From Phycisphaerales bacterium (GTDB lineage: Bacteria > Planctomycetota > Phycisphaerae > Phycisphaerales > SM1A02): DNA of 37,340 nucleotides. Under the pieces are notes generated by a model. That model was given only the letters and a program-made list of their open reading frames with translations, was not told the DNA's origin and searched no databases. Where the stretch lies: contig JANQEQ010000119.1 of NCBI GenBank assembly GCA_028278245.1, positions 1 through 37,340 of the forward strand, written 5' to 3'. This document shows, piece after piece, positions 7,897-17,757 of this stretch; the first letter of the stretch is position 1, and each line of letters opens with the position of its first letter. The position numbers were made by a program, and so were the translations under genes.

Positions 7897-10230
7897 ATGT
7901 TGAAATTCACAGTTCTTGGTGTTCTCATCCTACTCACCTACATTCCTCGATCCGCTACAGCAGCCTTAGCTCCTCCCGAACATCCGTTGTTTGCAGGCGA
8001 TGCTGTACATGAGATTCACCTGACCTTCAGCCAGCCGGATTGGTGGCAGCAATTGAGAGACAATTTCGAAGGGCTCGAAGATCCACTCTATCTTGAAGCC
8101 GAGTTTGACTGGAGCGATGTGCACTTTGACACAATCGGTGTCCGCTTTAAAGGAAACAGCAGCTACACATATCCCGGGGTGAAGAAATCATTCAAACTCG
8201 ACATTGATGAATTCGTTGCCGGTCAGGAAGTCTACGGTCTGGACAAACTCAATCTCAACAACTGCTTCCTGGATCCCAGCTTCGTTCGGGAGAAGTGCTG
8301 CTACGAGTTGTGCGAGGCTATGGGACTGGCAGCGGAACGCACCAACTATGCAGCCCTCTACATCAACGGTTCATATTGGGGGCTGTACCTCCTGGTTGAA
8401 CAACTCGACCAGGAGTTCATCGAAAGCCGATGGGGCGCAAGCGAAGAGGGCAATCTCTGGAAAGGGGAACCCTACGCTACGTTTGAGTATCTGGGAACGA
8501 ATGAATCATCTTACTACGATGATTACGAGTTGAAGACGAACGAGGAAATCAATGACTGGTCGAGCCTTGTCGAGTTCGTGGACGCGCTGAACAACACGCC
8601 GGTCGGGAATCTCGTCGATACGATGCATCCCCTCCTGGACGCAAACTCGGCTCTGGCTATGCTTGCGATCGACAACTTCACGGTGAACCTCGACAGCTAC
8701 GTAGGTCGATGCGCCAACTTCTACTTCTACCACCGCGATCTGGACGATCGCATGGTGTTTGCGAAGTGGGATCAGAACGAGGCGTGGGGCATCTTCAACC
8801 AATACGGCTTGTCGTTGACACAGATGAAGCAGCTTGATCCGTACTGGGTTAATCCTCAGTGGAACGAAGACCGTCCGCTTGCGGAGCAGATGTTCCAGGT
8901 GCCCGCCTATCAGGATATTTACCTCGGGCACATGAAGAAACTTATGGCAGGCCCTGCGGAGCCGACGACGCTGCTCGCTCGCATGGGGGAACTCCGCACG
9001 TTGATCCAGTCGTATGTCTATGCCGACACAAACAAGATGTTTACCAACTCAGAATTTAATACAGCCATGACGTCCAACATTTATGAAGGCCCGCGACTCA
9101 TCCCTGGACTGAACGGCTTCATCCAGGATCGTCACAATTGGCTGTCGGGTCAGATCAGCACATGGACACCCATCGAGGGACTTGTCATCAACGAACTCAT
9201 GGCCAGCAACAATGCAACCTTGGCCGATGAGTACGATGAATATGACGATTGGATTGAAATCGCCAATGTTGGGGTATCATCAATCAATCTCCTTGGTTTG
9301 GAATTGACGGATCATCACGATGGCACGGAGACGTTCGTCTTCCCGAACATCACACTTGATCCCGGTGAGTACCTTATTGTCTGGGCAGATGAACAACCTG
9401 AACAGGGTGATCTCCATGCGCCGTTCAAGCTCGATGCAGACGGCGAAGAAGTTTATCTCGTTGATAACGGCGTCATTATCGATTACGTCACGTTCCCGAG
9501 CCTTGCTGCCGACGTGCCCTGGGGACGCTGGCCCAATGGTAGTGGTGCCTGGCAAATGCTAAGTCTGGCCACTCCGGGAGCGGAGAATCAGAATCCGGAG
9601 GAGCCCGAAGAGATCGTGCTCTTCATCAATGAATTTGTCGCGCTCAACGACACCGGTATCCAGGATGAAATGGGAGAATTTGAAGATTGGGTTGAGATCT
9701 ATAATCCCGGTCCGGATCCGGTCGAGATGGCGGGTCTGTTCCTCACGGACGAACTTGTGGAGACAACACAATGGTCGTTCCCGGAGATGACGCTCGATCC
9801 CGGTGCATTCATCATTGTCTGGTGTGATAACGACGAAGACGACGGCCCGCTGCATACGAACTTCAAACTCAGTGGATCGGGCGAAGAGATCGGCCTCTTC
9901 GGACGACTCGCGGCAGGAAATCAAGTCATAGACAGTTATGTCTTTGGTGCACAGACGACAGACATTTCTGAAGGTCGAGAAACAGATGGTGGTGAGCCAT
10001 GGGTGTTTTTCGAAATCCCTACGCCGGGTGCATCCAACAACAACAGTTGTCCAGGTGATCTCACCGGTGATCAAATGGTAAACATCGATGACATCTTTGC
10101 CATACTTGGTTTGTGGGGTGATTGTGATGATCCCTGCCCGCCATATTGCGATGGTGATCTCACGGAAGATTGCACAGTCAATATCGACGACATCTTCGCC
10201 ATCCTTGGTCTGTGGGGTGAATGTCAATAG
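7897..10230 (+). CDS. Secreted CotH protein with two lamin-tail domains and dockerin-like module
   Basis: 777 residues from the ATG at 7897 (GGGAGA 6 nt upstream; signal peptide about 1-22). The CotH domain covers roughly 35-415: GVRFKGNSSY at 81-90, LDKLNLNNC near 115-123, NGSYWGLYLLVEQLD at 157-171 and the candidate metal/catalytic segment KWDQNEAW at 290-297 (D292, N294, E295). Two lamin-tail (LTD) beta domains follow at about 428-565 and 575-712, each with the INE(L/F)-xA-N, DWxEI and LDPG segments of that family. The C-terminus (717-777) is the shared dockerin-like module with two calcium loops and six cysteines. First gene of a five-gene plus-strand operon. CotH family members are secreted atypical kinases; the LTD and dockerin parts suggest it is held in a surface structure (inference). 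Confidence 0.9.
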   Translation: MLKFTVLGVLILLTYIPRSATAALAPPEHPLFAGDAVHEIHLTFSQPDWWQQLRDNFEGLEDPLYLEAEFDWSDVHFDTIGVRFKGNSSYTYPGVKKSFKLDIDEFVAGQEVYGLDKLNLNNCFLDPSFVREKCCYELCEAMGLAAERTNYAALYINGSYWGLYLLVEQLDQEFIESRWGASEEGNLWKGEPYATFEYLGTNESSYYDDYELKTNEEINDWSSLVEFVDALNNTPVGNLVDTMHPLLDANSALAMLAIDNFTVNLDSYVGRCANFYFYHRDLDDRMVFAKWDQNEAWGIFNQYGLSLTQMKQLDPYWVNPQWNEDRPLAEQMFQVPAYQDIYLGHMKKLMAGPAEPTTLLARMGELRTLIQSYVYADTNKMFTNSEFNTAMTSNIYEGPRLIPGLNGFIQDRHNWLSGQISTWTPIEGLVINELMASNNATLADEYDEYDDWIEIANVGVSSINLLGLELTDHHDGTETFVFPNITLDPGEYLIVWADEQPEQGDLHAPFKLDADGEEVYLVDNGVIIDYVTFPSLAADVPWGRWPNGSGAWQMLSLATPGAENQNPEEPEEIVLFINEFVALNDTGIQDEMGEFEDWVEIYNPGPDPVEMAGLFLTDELVETTQWSFPEMTLDPGAFIIVWCDNDEDDGPLHTNFKLSGSGEEIGLFGRLAAGNQVIDSYVFGAQTTDISEGRETDGGEPWVFFEIPTPGASNNNSCPGDLTGDQMVNIDDIFAILGLWGDCDDPCPPYCDGDLTEDCTVNIDDIFAILGLWGECQ

Positions 10231-10269
10231 CCAGGTTTCTTGTATTGAAGCTTTACTGATTAGGAAAGT

Positions 10270-11064
10270 ATGCAAGAAGTGGATCGCACACTTACATCAC
10301 GATTTGAGTTCAAATACCTGGTTCATCATGACCTGTTACCCTCACTGCGCAGCTACATTCAGCCATTCGTGAAGCCAGATCGATATGCAGCAGAATCAGA
10401 CGATTCTACCTATTGGATAAGCAGCCTTTATCTGGATAATTCCAATTTCAGGCTCTACCGGGGCACAGTCGAGGGGCACAAGAATCGCTTTAAACTTCGC
10501 ATCCGTACATATTCCGATATGCCTGATGAACCAGTGTTTTTTGAAATCAAAAGACGCAATGACAAGGTGATACAGAAGACACGAACCAATGTTGATCGAA
10601 CGAATGCAGGATTGCTTCTTGAGAATCGACAGATTGGCGGGATAGGACTTCCAAATGCATGCTCCGAAATTCCCCAAGAGTTCTTGAATCTGGCTCATCG
10701 TTTCGGAGCACGGCCAGTTGTTCGTGTGAAATATCGCCGAGAAGCTTATGAAGCGACAGGTAGCGAACCGTTGCGGGTTACGTTCGATACACAGCTCTCC
10801 TGTGCTCCAACATCAGGCAATAACTTTTCACATAACGGATTAGGCTGGCAGACCATCAACCCCGGGGGAGTAATCCTGGAGATCAAGTACACCGGCGCTT
10901 TTCCTGCATGGGTAGCGGAGATGGCATTTCGTTTTGGTCTGCGCAAGCAATCAGTACCCAAGTACATCATGGCGGTTGATACGGCATTCAAGCCGGGTGA
11001 TCCGTTCCGCGCAGTGGTGACCGTACCACGTGGAACGACAGTTGTTCATTTGAGAGGAGACTGA
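10270..11064 (+). CDS. VTC-domain polyphosphate polymerase-like protein
   Basis: 264 residues, about the size of bacterial VTC-domain proteins, with no signal peptide, so presumably acting at the cytoplasmic face. The fold belongs to the triphosphate tunnel metalloenzyme type, known from the yeast vacuolar transporter chaperone that makes polyphosphate from ATP. Tunnel motifs are visible: RFEFKYLV (11-18), basic strand KNRFKLRIRTY (71-81), FEIKRR (91-96), VRVKYRR (151-157), RVTFDT (169-174), LEIKY (203-207) and SVPKY (228-232). The start has AGGAAAG just upstream. It is followed after 3 nt by the DUF4956 gene. VTC, DUF4956 and CotH genes are a known recurring neighbourhood in bacteria. Enzymatic activity is inferred from the family; it could use another triphosphate. 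Confidence 0.82.
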   Translation: MQEVDRTLTSRFEFKYLVHHDLLPSLRSYIQPFVKPDRYAAESDDSTYWISSLYLDNSNFRLYRGTVEGHKNRFKLRIRTYSDMPDEPVFFEIKRRNDKVIQKTRTNVDRTNAGLLLENRQIGGIGLPNACSEIPQEFLNLAHRFGARPVVRVKYRREAYEATGSEPLRVTFDTQLSCAPTSGNNFSHNGLGWQTINPGGVILEIKYTGAFPAWVAEMAFRFGLRKQSVPKYIMAVDTAFKPGDPFRAVVTVPRGTTVVHLRGD

Positions 11065-11067
11065 ACC

Positions 11068-11760
11068 ATGGAGCCGCTCATTCAGTTTCTTACGAGTGTG
11101 GATCACCAAGCTCCGGATTACACGATTCGGGCTCTGGGACTGTCACTGCTTCTATCGTTTGTACTGGGTCAGCTCATTGCCTGGACATATAGTCGGACGC
11201 ATTCCGGTCTTTCCTATTCCAGATCTTTCACACAATCACTCGTGCTGATGACAATAGTTGTATCATTGGTCATGTTTGTGATAGGGAACAACATCATCAC
11301 TGCTTTTGGATTAATCGGAGCATTGGCGTTGATCAGGTTCCGGAATGTTATGAAGGATACGCGTGACACGGTTTTCGTTTTCTTTTCACTCGTTCTGGGG
11401 ATGGCGGCAGGCTCCCAGCGTTACACTGCTGCAATCGTGGGTAGTGTGGTGCTGGTGTTTATTGTGTTCTATATGCACTTGACTGCGTTTGGCTCTGTAG
11501 GCAGGTATGACGGGCACTTGACTTGCCGAATTAACTCTTCCTTGGAGGAGCAACGTGAAATATTTTTCACTGTGTTGCGTCGTTTCTGTCGGAGTTTCCA
11601 CCAGGTTTCTTCGCGCCAAGGCACTGATTACGCAGAATATGTTTTCCAGGTTCGTCTCCGTGATCACCAAAGAGGGCGGGAAATGTCTCAAGAATTAAAT
11701 CATGTGGAGGGTGTCGATGATGTCATTCTTGTACTACATGATGAATTTGCGGAGATCTGA
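11068..11760 (+). CDS. DUF4956-family integral membrane protein
   Basis: 230 residues. Four or five membrane helices occupy the first 140 residues (about 21-41, 55-75, 78-90, 100-118 and 120-140). The conserved family core is GLIGALALIRFRNVMKD (81-97) followed by a TVFVFFSLVLGMAAGSQRY-like helix. The last 90 residues are a soluble alpha/beta domain (…LNHVEGVDDVILVLHDEF…) resembling the small C-terminal domain of the family. The function is unknown. In other bacteria DUF4956 genes lie next to VTC-domain genes, so a role in moving or sensing the polymer made by the neighbour is a fair guess. Starts 3 nt after the VTC stop, preceded by GGAG; its stop overlaps the next start (TGATG at 11758-11762). 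Confidence 0.82.
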   Translation: MEPLIQFLTSVDHQAPDYTIRALGLSLLLSFVLGQLIAWTYSRTHSGLSYSRSFTQSLVLMTIVVSLVMFVIGNNIITAFGLIGALALIRFRNVMKDTRDTVFVFFSLVLGMAAGSQRYTAAIVGSVVLVFIVFYMHLTAFGSVGRYDGHLTCRINSSLEEQREIFFTVLRRFCRSFHQVSSRQGTDYAEYVFQVRLRDHQRGREMSQELNHVEGVDDVILVLHDEFAEI

Positions 11761-12920
11761 TGATGGATTCGAATGAGCCCTCAACTCAACATATTCGAAC
11801 TCCGCTCCCGCAGCGGTTATCAGAGTTTCGCCGCGGGCCGATGATCCTCTTGATCTGGATTGTTGCCGCATCCACTGTGGGATGGATGCTCATGCAGAGA
11901 TTTGAGCGATGGCAATATGTTGGTGTTGCATGCTCGTCACATTACGAAATTACAACCTCCGTTGCAGGGACAATAGATACAATTTACGTCAAGCAATTTG
12001 ATCTGGTAAAGGCTGGAGAGGTCATAGCACACTTAGATAGTACCCACCTTGAAGCCCGAATTGCTACGGCGCAAGCCCGGGTTGATCAGCTTTCAGCTGA
12101 ATTAGATGCTGCTCGATTACAACTGGATGAAAGGTCAACGAATAACAAGGCTGGTTTGGTCGCTGAACTGAGAAGGTTTCAGATAGATGAGGTAGACCTG
12201 CTGTTGAGGGCAATGACTATAAAAGTAGAATTAGAAACAGATCGAATTTTATTGGAACGTATGTCATCCAAACTTGCCCGTACTCGTGAGTTAGTGCAGT
12301 GGGAAGCTGTCGCGACGGCCGAAGAAGAGGATCTGGAGCTCGAATCACAGGAGATTGCCCGTCAGATTGAGCTGAATGAACAGCTTTACAATACCACTAT
12401 GGAAAAGCACGCGGTTGCTCGTTCTCGTCGAGAGTCATTCGAAAACCGTATTTCCACCAGACCCGATGTCGAGCCGCAACTTAAGTCATTACGTGAGGCC
12501 GTGCGTGCAGAGAATCTTCGATTGCAGGAAATCGAATTGTCTCGACGAAATCTTGTTCTGAGATCACCGATTGCAGGCAAAGTAAGCGAAATGCATATCA
12601 ATGTCGGTCAGGCAATCTTGGCCGGAAAACCGGTAGCTACTATTACCGAAGTGGAATCTTCTGGCGTGATCTGTTATCTACCTCCTTCCCCACAACAATC
12701 TCCTGATATAGGCGCGCGGGTCATCATCACCCGAAGTACCGATCATAGTGTGGCGGCGGAATCCATAGTTACAAGAATAGGGCCAGCGGTCGTGGAACTT
12801 CCTGAGAATCTGTGGCGGGATCCGGCCACCCCTGAGTATGGAGTCCCACTACTCCTCAGTCATGTTTTCGACATGAATCTGATTCCGGGTGAACCAGTAA
12901 ATGTACGAATCCTAAAGTAA
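11760..12920 (+). CDS. HlyD-like membrane fusion / periplasmic adaptor protein
   Basis: 386 residues: short cytoplasmic N-terminus, one membrane helix (about 27-45), a biotinyl-lipoyl-like half near 60-95 (SVAGTIDTIYVKQFDLVKAGE), a long helical hairpin (about 98-260, rich in E/R/L/A and likely coiled coil), the second lipoyl half near 268-295 (LRSPIAGKVSEMHINVGQ) and a beta-barrel domain to the end (EPVNVRILK). This is the HlyD/AcrA adaptor layout, which links an inner-membrane transporter to the envelope. No ABC, RND or MFS pump and no outer-membrane channel gene accompanies it, so the only membrane partner encoded alongside is DUF4956. The start codon overlaps the DUF4956 stop, indicating translational coupling. 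Confidence 0.83.
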   Translation: MMDSNEPSTQHIRTPLPQRLSEFRRGPMILLIWIVAASTVGWMLMQRFERWQYVGVACSSHYEITTSVAGTIDTIYVKQFDLVKAGEVIAHLDSTHLEARIATAQARVDQLSAELDAARLQLDERSTNNKAGLVAELRRFQIDEVDLLLRAMTIKVELETDRILLERMSSKLARTRELVQWEAVATAEEEDLELESQEIARQIELNEQLYNTTMEKHAVARSRRESFENRISTRPDVEPQLKSLREAVRAENLRLQEIELSRRNLVLRSPIAGKVSEMHINVGQAILAGKPVATITEVESSGVICYLPPSPQQSPDIGARVIITRSTDHSVAAESIVTRIGPAVVELPENLWRDPATPEYGVPLLLSHVFDMNLIPGEPVNVRILK

Positions 12921-12995
12921 TTCCTGTCCCCTCACACTGAACAATTGCGTGATTAACAATCTTAATAAATAAACCAGGTGGTTAGAGGAGAATCG

Positions 12996-15272
12996 ATGAA
13001 CAGCTTAACAAGATATGCCCTAATGATGACTGTACTTTACGTTGTCACACCTGCAGTTGCGCAGGACCTCTATGACACAACCGTGTTGAGAACGATCAAT
13101 CTTACGTTCTATGATGCGAATTGGCTTGATCTTCTTGAGCAAAACTACGAGTCGCAGACGAACATACTTGCCGACCTCCAGATGGATGATGAGGAATGTA
13201 TTGGGGTTGGTGTACGCATTCGCGGTAACACTTCTTACACCCAACTTCCTCCCGGATCGGTCAAGTACTCACTCAACATCGAGGTGGACTTCACGGATCC
13301 TGACCAGGATCTGCTGGGATACAACACGCTGAACCTGAACAATGGCCACCGGGATCCCACGTTCTGTCGCGAAGTCGTATATAACAACATCACTACCCGA
13401 TACCTGCCTAATCCCCGTGCCAATCACGTACTACTGACACTCAATGGCGAAAACTGGGGTGTCTACGTCAATGTGCAGCAATTCAACAAGGACATGCTGC
13501 GGGATTATTTCGAGGACGAAGACGGACTTCGGATAAAGTGCCCGAACGACCCACAAGGACCGGGACTTCGATATAATGGATCATCATCGTCCGGCTACAC
13601 GGGGGATTACGAGATCAAGGATGATGGCGGTTTATCCGATCCCTGGGGTGCACTCATTGATGTTTGTTATGCAGTGACTCATGGTTCTTTGCAGAACTGG
13701 GAGGAGATTGATCTGCTTTTTGCAATTGATCCTTCACTCTGGTCAGTTGTCCTGGAGAATCTGCTCACGGACGATGACAGTTATGTCAACAAGGGTGCGG
13801 ATTTTATGACATACCGAGATCCTCAGGACGGCCGAATGCACCTGCTCCAGACGGATGCGAATGAGACATTCAGAGATATATCCTGGTCACCCACCAAGAA
13901 CTTCAATTTGCAAAATCGACCTGTATTTTCACACGTACTTGACGTTCAAGAATTGAGGCAGCGTTATTTTGCTCATTATCGTTCCGCGCTTGAGGTGCTC
14001 GACTGGGAAACCCTTCAGACGGAATTTTATGCATTACGTGACCTGATCGATGCCGAGGTTCAGGCAGATCCGAAGAAACTGTACACCTATGCACAATTCC
14101 TGCAGAACTTTACCGACCCAGTGAATTTGGGGGGCGGACCTGGCGGCGGAACCGTAGTCGGTTTGCAACAATTTGTGGAAGAGCGGGGAGTTTACCTTGC
14201 TAATGTGACCGAACTCAACGCATCAGGACCCGCGATATCAGATGTGCAAGCTTCGGCAGAGCTACCTGATCCCAGTGATCCGGTCTGGGTCACCGCAACC
14301 GTCACTCCCGATGGCAGTCCGATCGCCAATGTTGAACTGTTCTATCGAGGCCTGCCCGGGATCTACAGCCGCGTTGAAATGCTTGATGATGGCATGTCCG
14401 GCGATGGTGGAGCTGGAGATGGCGTCTATGGAGTACTCGTACCTATCGTCGCCAGTGCAGGACAGCAGGTGGATTACTACGTGATGGCCGTATCCGACAA
14501 TACCTACAACTCTCTTTCTTTTGGTCCGTTCCTAGCTGAGAATGGTCCGCTTTCATACTCATATAGCTTCGGTGCCAGTGGCTTGCGAATCACCGAGTAC
14601 ATGTACTCGGGTGACGGCGGTGAGTTTGTTGAATTCACCAACCTCTCTGAAGAACCGATTGATCTCACCGGATGGAGCATGGACGATGACAGTGCCACTC
14701 CAGGAACATTTGATCTTTCTGCTGCGGGTATCGTCCTGCCCGGGCAATCAATCGTTATTACGGAAGATGAAGCCGTTACCTTCATGGCTGATTGGAGTCT
14801 TGTCGGTGTCATTGTGCTTGGATTAAACGATGTTGCGAAACTCGGCCGCAACGATCAGATTAACATCTACGATGCTGACGACAATCTCATCGATCGCCTT
14901 GATTATGGTGACGAATCCTACCCGGGAACGATTCGCGCCCGATATGCCAGTGGTCAGGCGTGTGAGGATCTGATTGGTCAAAATGACATTTTCGGTTGGG
15001 TGCTAGCCGAGGTTGGAGACGGTTATGGATCGTACGCTTCGACTCCGGGCGACATCGGTTCACCTGGCTTGTTCGTCGCTGTATCATGCTGCTCGGCAGA
15101 TCTGACCAGTGATGATCAGGTCAACATTGATGACATTTTCGCGGTACTCGGACTATGGGGCGATTGTCCAGATCCCTGCCCACCGTATTGCACGGGTGAC
15201 CTCACGGAGGATTGCACTGTCAACATCGACGATATCTTCGCTATCCTCGGTATGTGGGGTCCGTGTGAGTAG
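12996..15272 (+). CDS. Secreted CotH protein with Ig-like, lamin-tail and dockerin-like modules
   Basis: 758 residues from the ATG at 12996 (AGAGGAG 5 nt upstream; signal peptide about 1-23, ending AVAQ). CotH domain about 28-410: GVGVRIRGNTSY at 70-81, TLNLNNGHRDP near 111-121, NGENWGVYVNVQQF at 150-163, and candidate metal/catalytic segment QTDANETF at 285-292 (D287, N289, E290). Residues 413-525 look like an Ig/FnIII-type beta domain. A lamin-tail domain follows at about 529-690 (GEFVEFTNLSEEPIDLTGW). The dockerin-like module is at 699-758. Last gene of the CotH-VTC-DUF4956-HlyD operon, 75 nt after the adaptor gene. The three CotH proteins of the window share the D-x-N-E-(A/T)-(F/W) active-site pattern but differ in attached domains, so they may have different targets. 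Confidence 0.9.
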   Translation: MNSLTRYALMMTVLYVVTPAVAQDLYDTTVLRTINLTFYDANWLDLLEQNYESQTNILADLQMDDEECIGVGVRIRGNTSYTQLPPGSVKYSLNIEVDFTDPDQDLLGYNTLNLNNGHRDPTFCREVVYNNITTRYLPNPRANHVLLTLNGENWGVYVNVQQFNKDMLRDYFEDEDGLRIKCPNDPQGPGLRYNGSSSSGYTGDYEIKDDGGLSDPWGALIDVCYAVTHGSLQNWEEIDLLFAIDPSLWSVVLENLLTDDDSYVNKGADFMTYRDPQDGRMHLLQTDANETFRDISWSPTKNFNLQNRPVFSHVLDVQELRQRYFAHYRSALEVLDWETLQTEFYALRDLIDAEVQADPKKLYTYAQFLQNFTDPVNLGGGPGGGTVVGLQQFVEERGVYLANVTELNASGPAISDVQASAELPDPSDPVWVTATVTPDGSPIANVELFYRGLPGIYSRVEMLDDGMSGDGGAGDGVYGVLVPIVASAGQQVDYYVMAVSDNTYNSLSFGPFLAENGPLSYSYSFGASGLRITEYMYSGDGGEFVEFTNLSEEPIDLTGWSMDDDSATPGTFDLSAAGIVLPGQSIVITEDEAVTFMADWSLVGVIVLGLNDVAKLGRNDQINIYDADDNLIDRLDYGDESYPGTIRARYASGQACEDLIGQNDIFGWVLAEVGDGYGSYASTPGDIGSPGLFVAVSCCSADLTSDDQVNIDDIFAVLGLWGDCPDPCPPYCTGDLTEDCTVNIDDIFAILGMWGPCE

Positions 15273-15390
15273 AAGAATGTGTTATCACAATTCCAAACCC
15301 GAAGAGAGCATCTAGACATCATTGATGGATATATTGATGAAATGGTCAATCATTCGATATATGTGATGACCTGTGTCAGAATATATCACT

Positions 15391-17757
15391 ATGAGTGATA
15401 CAGATCGTTTTGCCAAGCTGGAAAACTTGTTTGAGCAGGTGCGTGATCTGGAGACTAATGCGCGCAAGGCGTTTCTCGATCATGAATGCATTAATGATGC
15501 TGATTTACGTCATGAAGTGGAAAAACTGTTAGCCCACCACGATCGTGGTGGAATGCTGGATGATCCCATTGATATAACAAATGCACAGGAGGAATATCTT
15601 CCGGAGAGTGTTGGTCGATACCAGGTGCTTGAATGTCTTGGCCGGGGAGGTATGGGGGTGGTTTATCGCGCCGAGCAGGATCAACCACAACGGCAGGTGG
15701 CACTGAAGATGATGCATGCTGGACTTCGGTCAAAAGATCTTCAGCGCCGATTCGAATTTGAATCCAGCGTACTGGCCCGCTTACAGCATCCGGGTATTGC
15801 TCAAATCTTTGAAGTTGCCACTTGGGATGACGGAAATGGTGCCAGACCGTTCTTCGCCATGGAGCTTGTGGAAGGAGTGGCGCTCGATCAATTTGTCAAA
15901 GAGAAGCATTCTATTGAAGCAAAATTACGGTTGTTTATTGCCATCTGCGAGGCCGTACATCACGCACACCAAAAGGGTGTCATCCATCGCGATCTCAAGC
16001 CGGCCAATATCATGATTACGCACGATGGCGTACCCAAAATCCTTGACTTCGGCGTCGCACGCACCACTGATGCAGATCTGCAAGCCACCATGTACACGTT
16101 ACCCGGGCAACTCGTGGGAACTCTGACTTACATGAGCCCTGAGCAGATTAATTCCGATAGCAGCCAGCTTGATACTCGATCAGATGTATATGCGCTAGGT
16201 GTCATTCTTTATGAATTGTTGGCAGGTCAGCTTCCGTATGATTTAGCGGATAAGTCACTGGCTCAGGTCGCGCGTATCATTAACGAAAGGGAACCGCGGT
16301 CACTGGCATCCCATGATCGTAAATTACGCGGTGATCTGACCACTATCGTAAGTAAGGCACTGGAGAAAGAACCGGAACGTCGCTATGCATCTGTATTTGG
16401 ACTGATCTCAGATTTACGACGTTTCCTCGCACATGAACCTATTGCAGCACGACCTGCCAGCGCGGTCTATCAGATGACAAAATTCGCTCAGCGCAATAAG
16501 ACAATTGTTGGTGGTATGGCTGCGATGATTGTCATTTTGCTGAGTGCAACAATCGTCCTTTCCTGGCAATCGGCGCGCATTAATACTGAAGCACGTACGC
16601 GCCAAGATGTAGCGAATTTCCTTCGTGAAATGCTGACATCACTTGATCCAGCTAAGACAGCAGGAGAACCACTGACGGTGCGCGATATGCTCGATGATGC
16701 ATCGTTGCGTCTGGAAAACTCGTTTGAAACAGTACCATCAGTACGTGCTGACCTTCAGGGAACTGTTGGGTCAACTTATCATCTCCTCGGAGAATATGAA
16801 CAAGCGGAATACCATTACCGCCAAGCAGTTAATGTCTTAACTCAAGAACATGGTATCAAGGACGAGAAGACACTGAAAATACTAGCTGATTTCGGACTCA
16901 CCCTGAAGGAACTCGATCGTCTGGAAGAAGCGGAATCTATATTGCGAGATGCACTTTCGCACATTGAGGATCCGGTATCTCCTATTGCAATAAAAGTGCG
17001 GCGATTCCTCGCAATCGTGATGGTAGGCATGGGCAGAACCGAAGAGGCAGATGCGTTATTTCGGTACAACTACAACAGCCTGTTGCACAGCCACGGTGAC
17101 AAGTCTGTGGAAGTAGCAAGTGAGGCAATCAACCTCGGCAGTGTGCTGATGGATTCCAAGCGGCACGATGAAGCACTTCCACTCCTCGAGGAAAGCCTTG
17201 CCACCCTGCGCCGTGAACTCGGGGATGATGACCCGGTTACAATCAGTGCGATAAATAACGTATCGGCTGTGTATCACAATCTGGGACGAGAAGAGGATAG
17301 CAATGAACTGCTACGAGAAGCTGTCGAGCGCAGCACGCGTGTGCTTGGACCAGTACATCTTCACACCTTACGACGACGTCATAATATGGTCAGGGGGGCG
17401 ATGCGACGTGGTGATTATGAGGCGAGTATCGCCGAAACCGCAAATACCGTTGCCATCTGCGAGCAGGAGCTCGGTCCAACACATAGCGAAACTCTCACCT
17501 GGGTTGAAATGCTGGTAACCGGTTTAGCATTTGGACGCTCAATGGAAGAAGCAGAACAAGTCGCTCTTAGCTGGTACGAACGTTTGGAATCCGAGCACGG
17601 TCCGACGAGCCGCAGTGCCGGGCGCATGGCTTACTTGGTGATGAACCTGTATGACAGCTGGGGTAAGGAAGAGTTGGAAGCCGAATGGCTCCGACGAGCA
17701 AAAACATCAGTGTACATTCCGCCGGATTTCATTATGCAAGAAGAACTTCCACAATGA
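15391..17757 (+). CDS. Membrane Ser/Thr protein kinase with TPR tail
   Basis: 788 residues from the ATG at 15391; a GTG six codons earlier is an alternative and neither has a strong ribosome binding site. After a 75-residue helical N-terminus comes a complete Hanks-type kinase domain: Gly-rich loop GRGGMGVVY (84-92), VALK with Lys106, HRDLKPAN (199-206), DFG (219-221) and SPE (249-251), ending near 345. One transmembrane helix lies at about 372-392. The C-terminal 390 residues are TPR repeats of kinesin-light-chain type (for example GEYEQAEYHYRQAVNVL). The kinase is predicted cytoplasmic with the TPR part outside or in the periplasm. The stop overlaps the start of an ECF sigma gene (ATGA, 17754-17757). 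This matches the planctomycete association of STK kinases with ECF sigma factors, where the kinase is thought to control sigma activity by phosphorylation. Confidence 0.9.
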   Translation: MSDTDRFAKLENLFEQVRDLETNARKAFLDHECINDADLRHEVEKLLAHHDRGGMLDDPIDITNAQEEYLPESVGRYQVLECLGRGGMGVVYRAEQDQPQRQVALKMMHAGLRSKDLQRRFEFESSVLARLQHPGIAQIFEVATWDDGNGARPFFAMELVEGVALDQFVKEKHSIEAKLRLFIAICEAVHHAHQKGVIHRDLKPANIMITHDGVPKILDFGVARTTDADLQATMYTLPGQLVGTLTYMSPEQINSDSSQLDTRSDVYALGVILYELLAGQLPYDLADKSLAQVARIINEREPRSLASHDRKLRGDLTTIVSKALEKEPERRYASVFGLISDLRRFLAHEPIAARPASAVYQMTKFAQRNKTIVGGMAAMIVILLSATIVLSWQSARINTEARTRQDVANFLREMLTSLDPAKTAGEPLTVRDMLDDASLRLENSFETVPSVRADLQGTVGSTYHLLGEYEQAEYHYRQAVNVLTQEHGIKDEKTLKILADFGLTLKELDRLEEAESILRDALSHIEDPVSPIAIKVRRFLAIVMVGMGRTEEADALFRYNYNSLLHSHGDKSVEVASEAINLGSVLMDSKRHDEALPLLEESLATLRRELGDDDPVTISAINNVSAVYHNLGREEDSNELLREAVERSTRVLGPVHLHTLRRRHNMVRGAMRRGDYEASIAETANTVAICEQELGPTHSETLTWVEMLVTGLAFGRSMEEAEQVALSWYERLESEHGPTSRSAGRMAYLVMNLYDSWGKEELEAEWLRRAKTSVYIPPDFIMQEELPQ

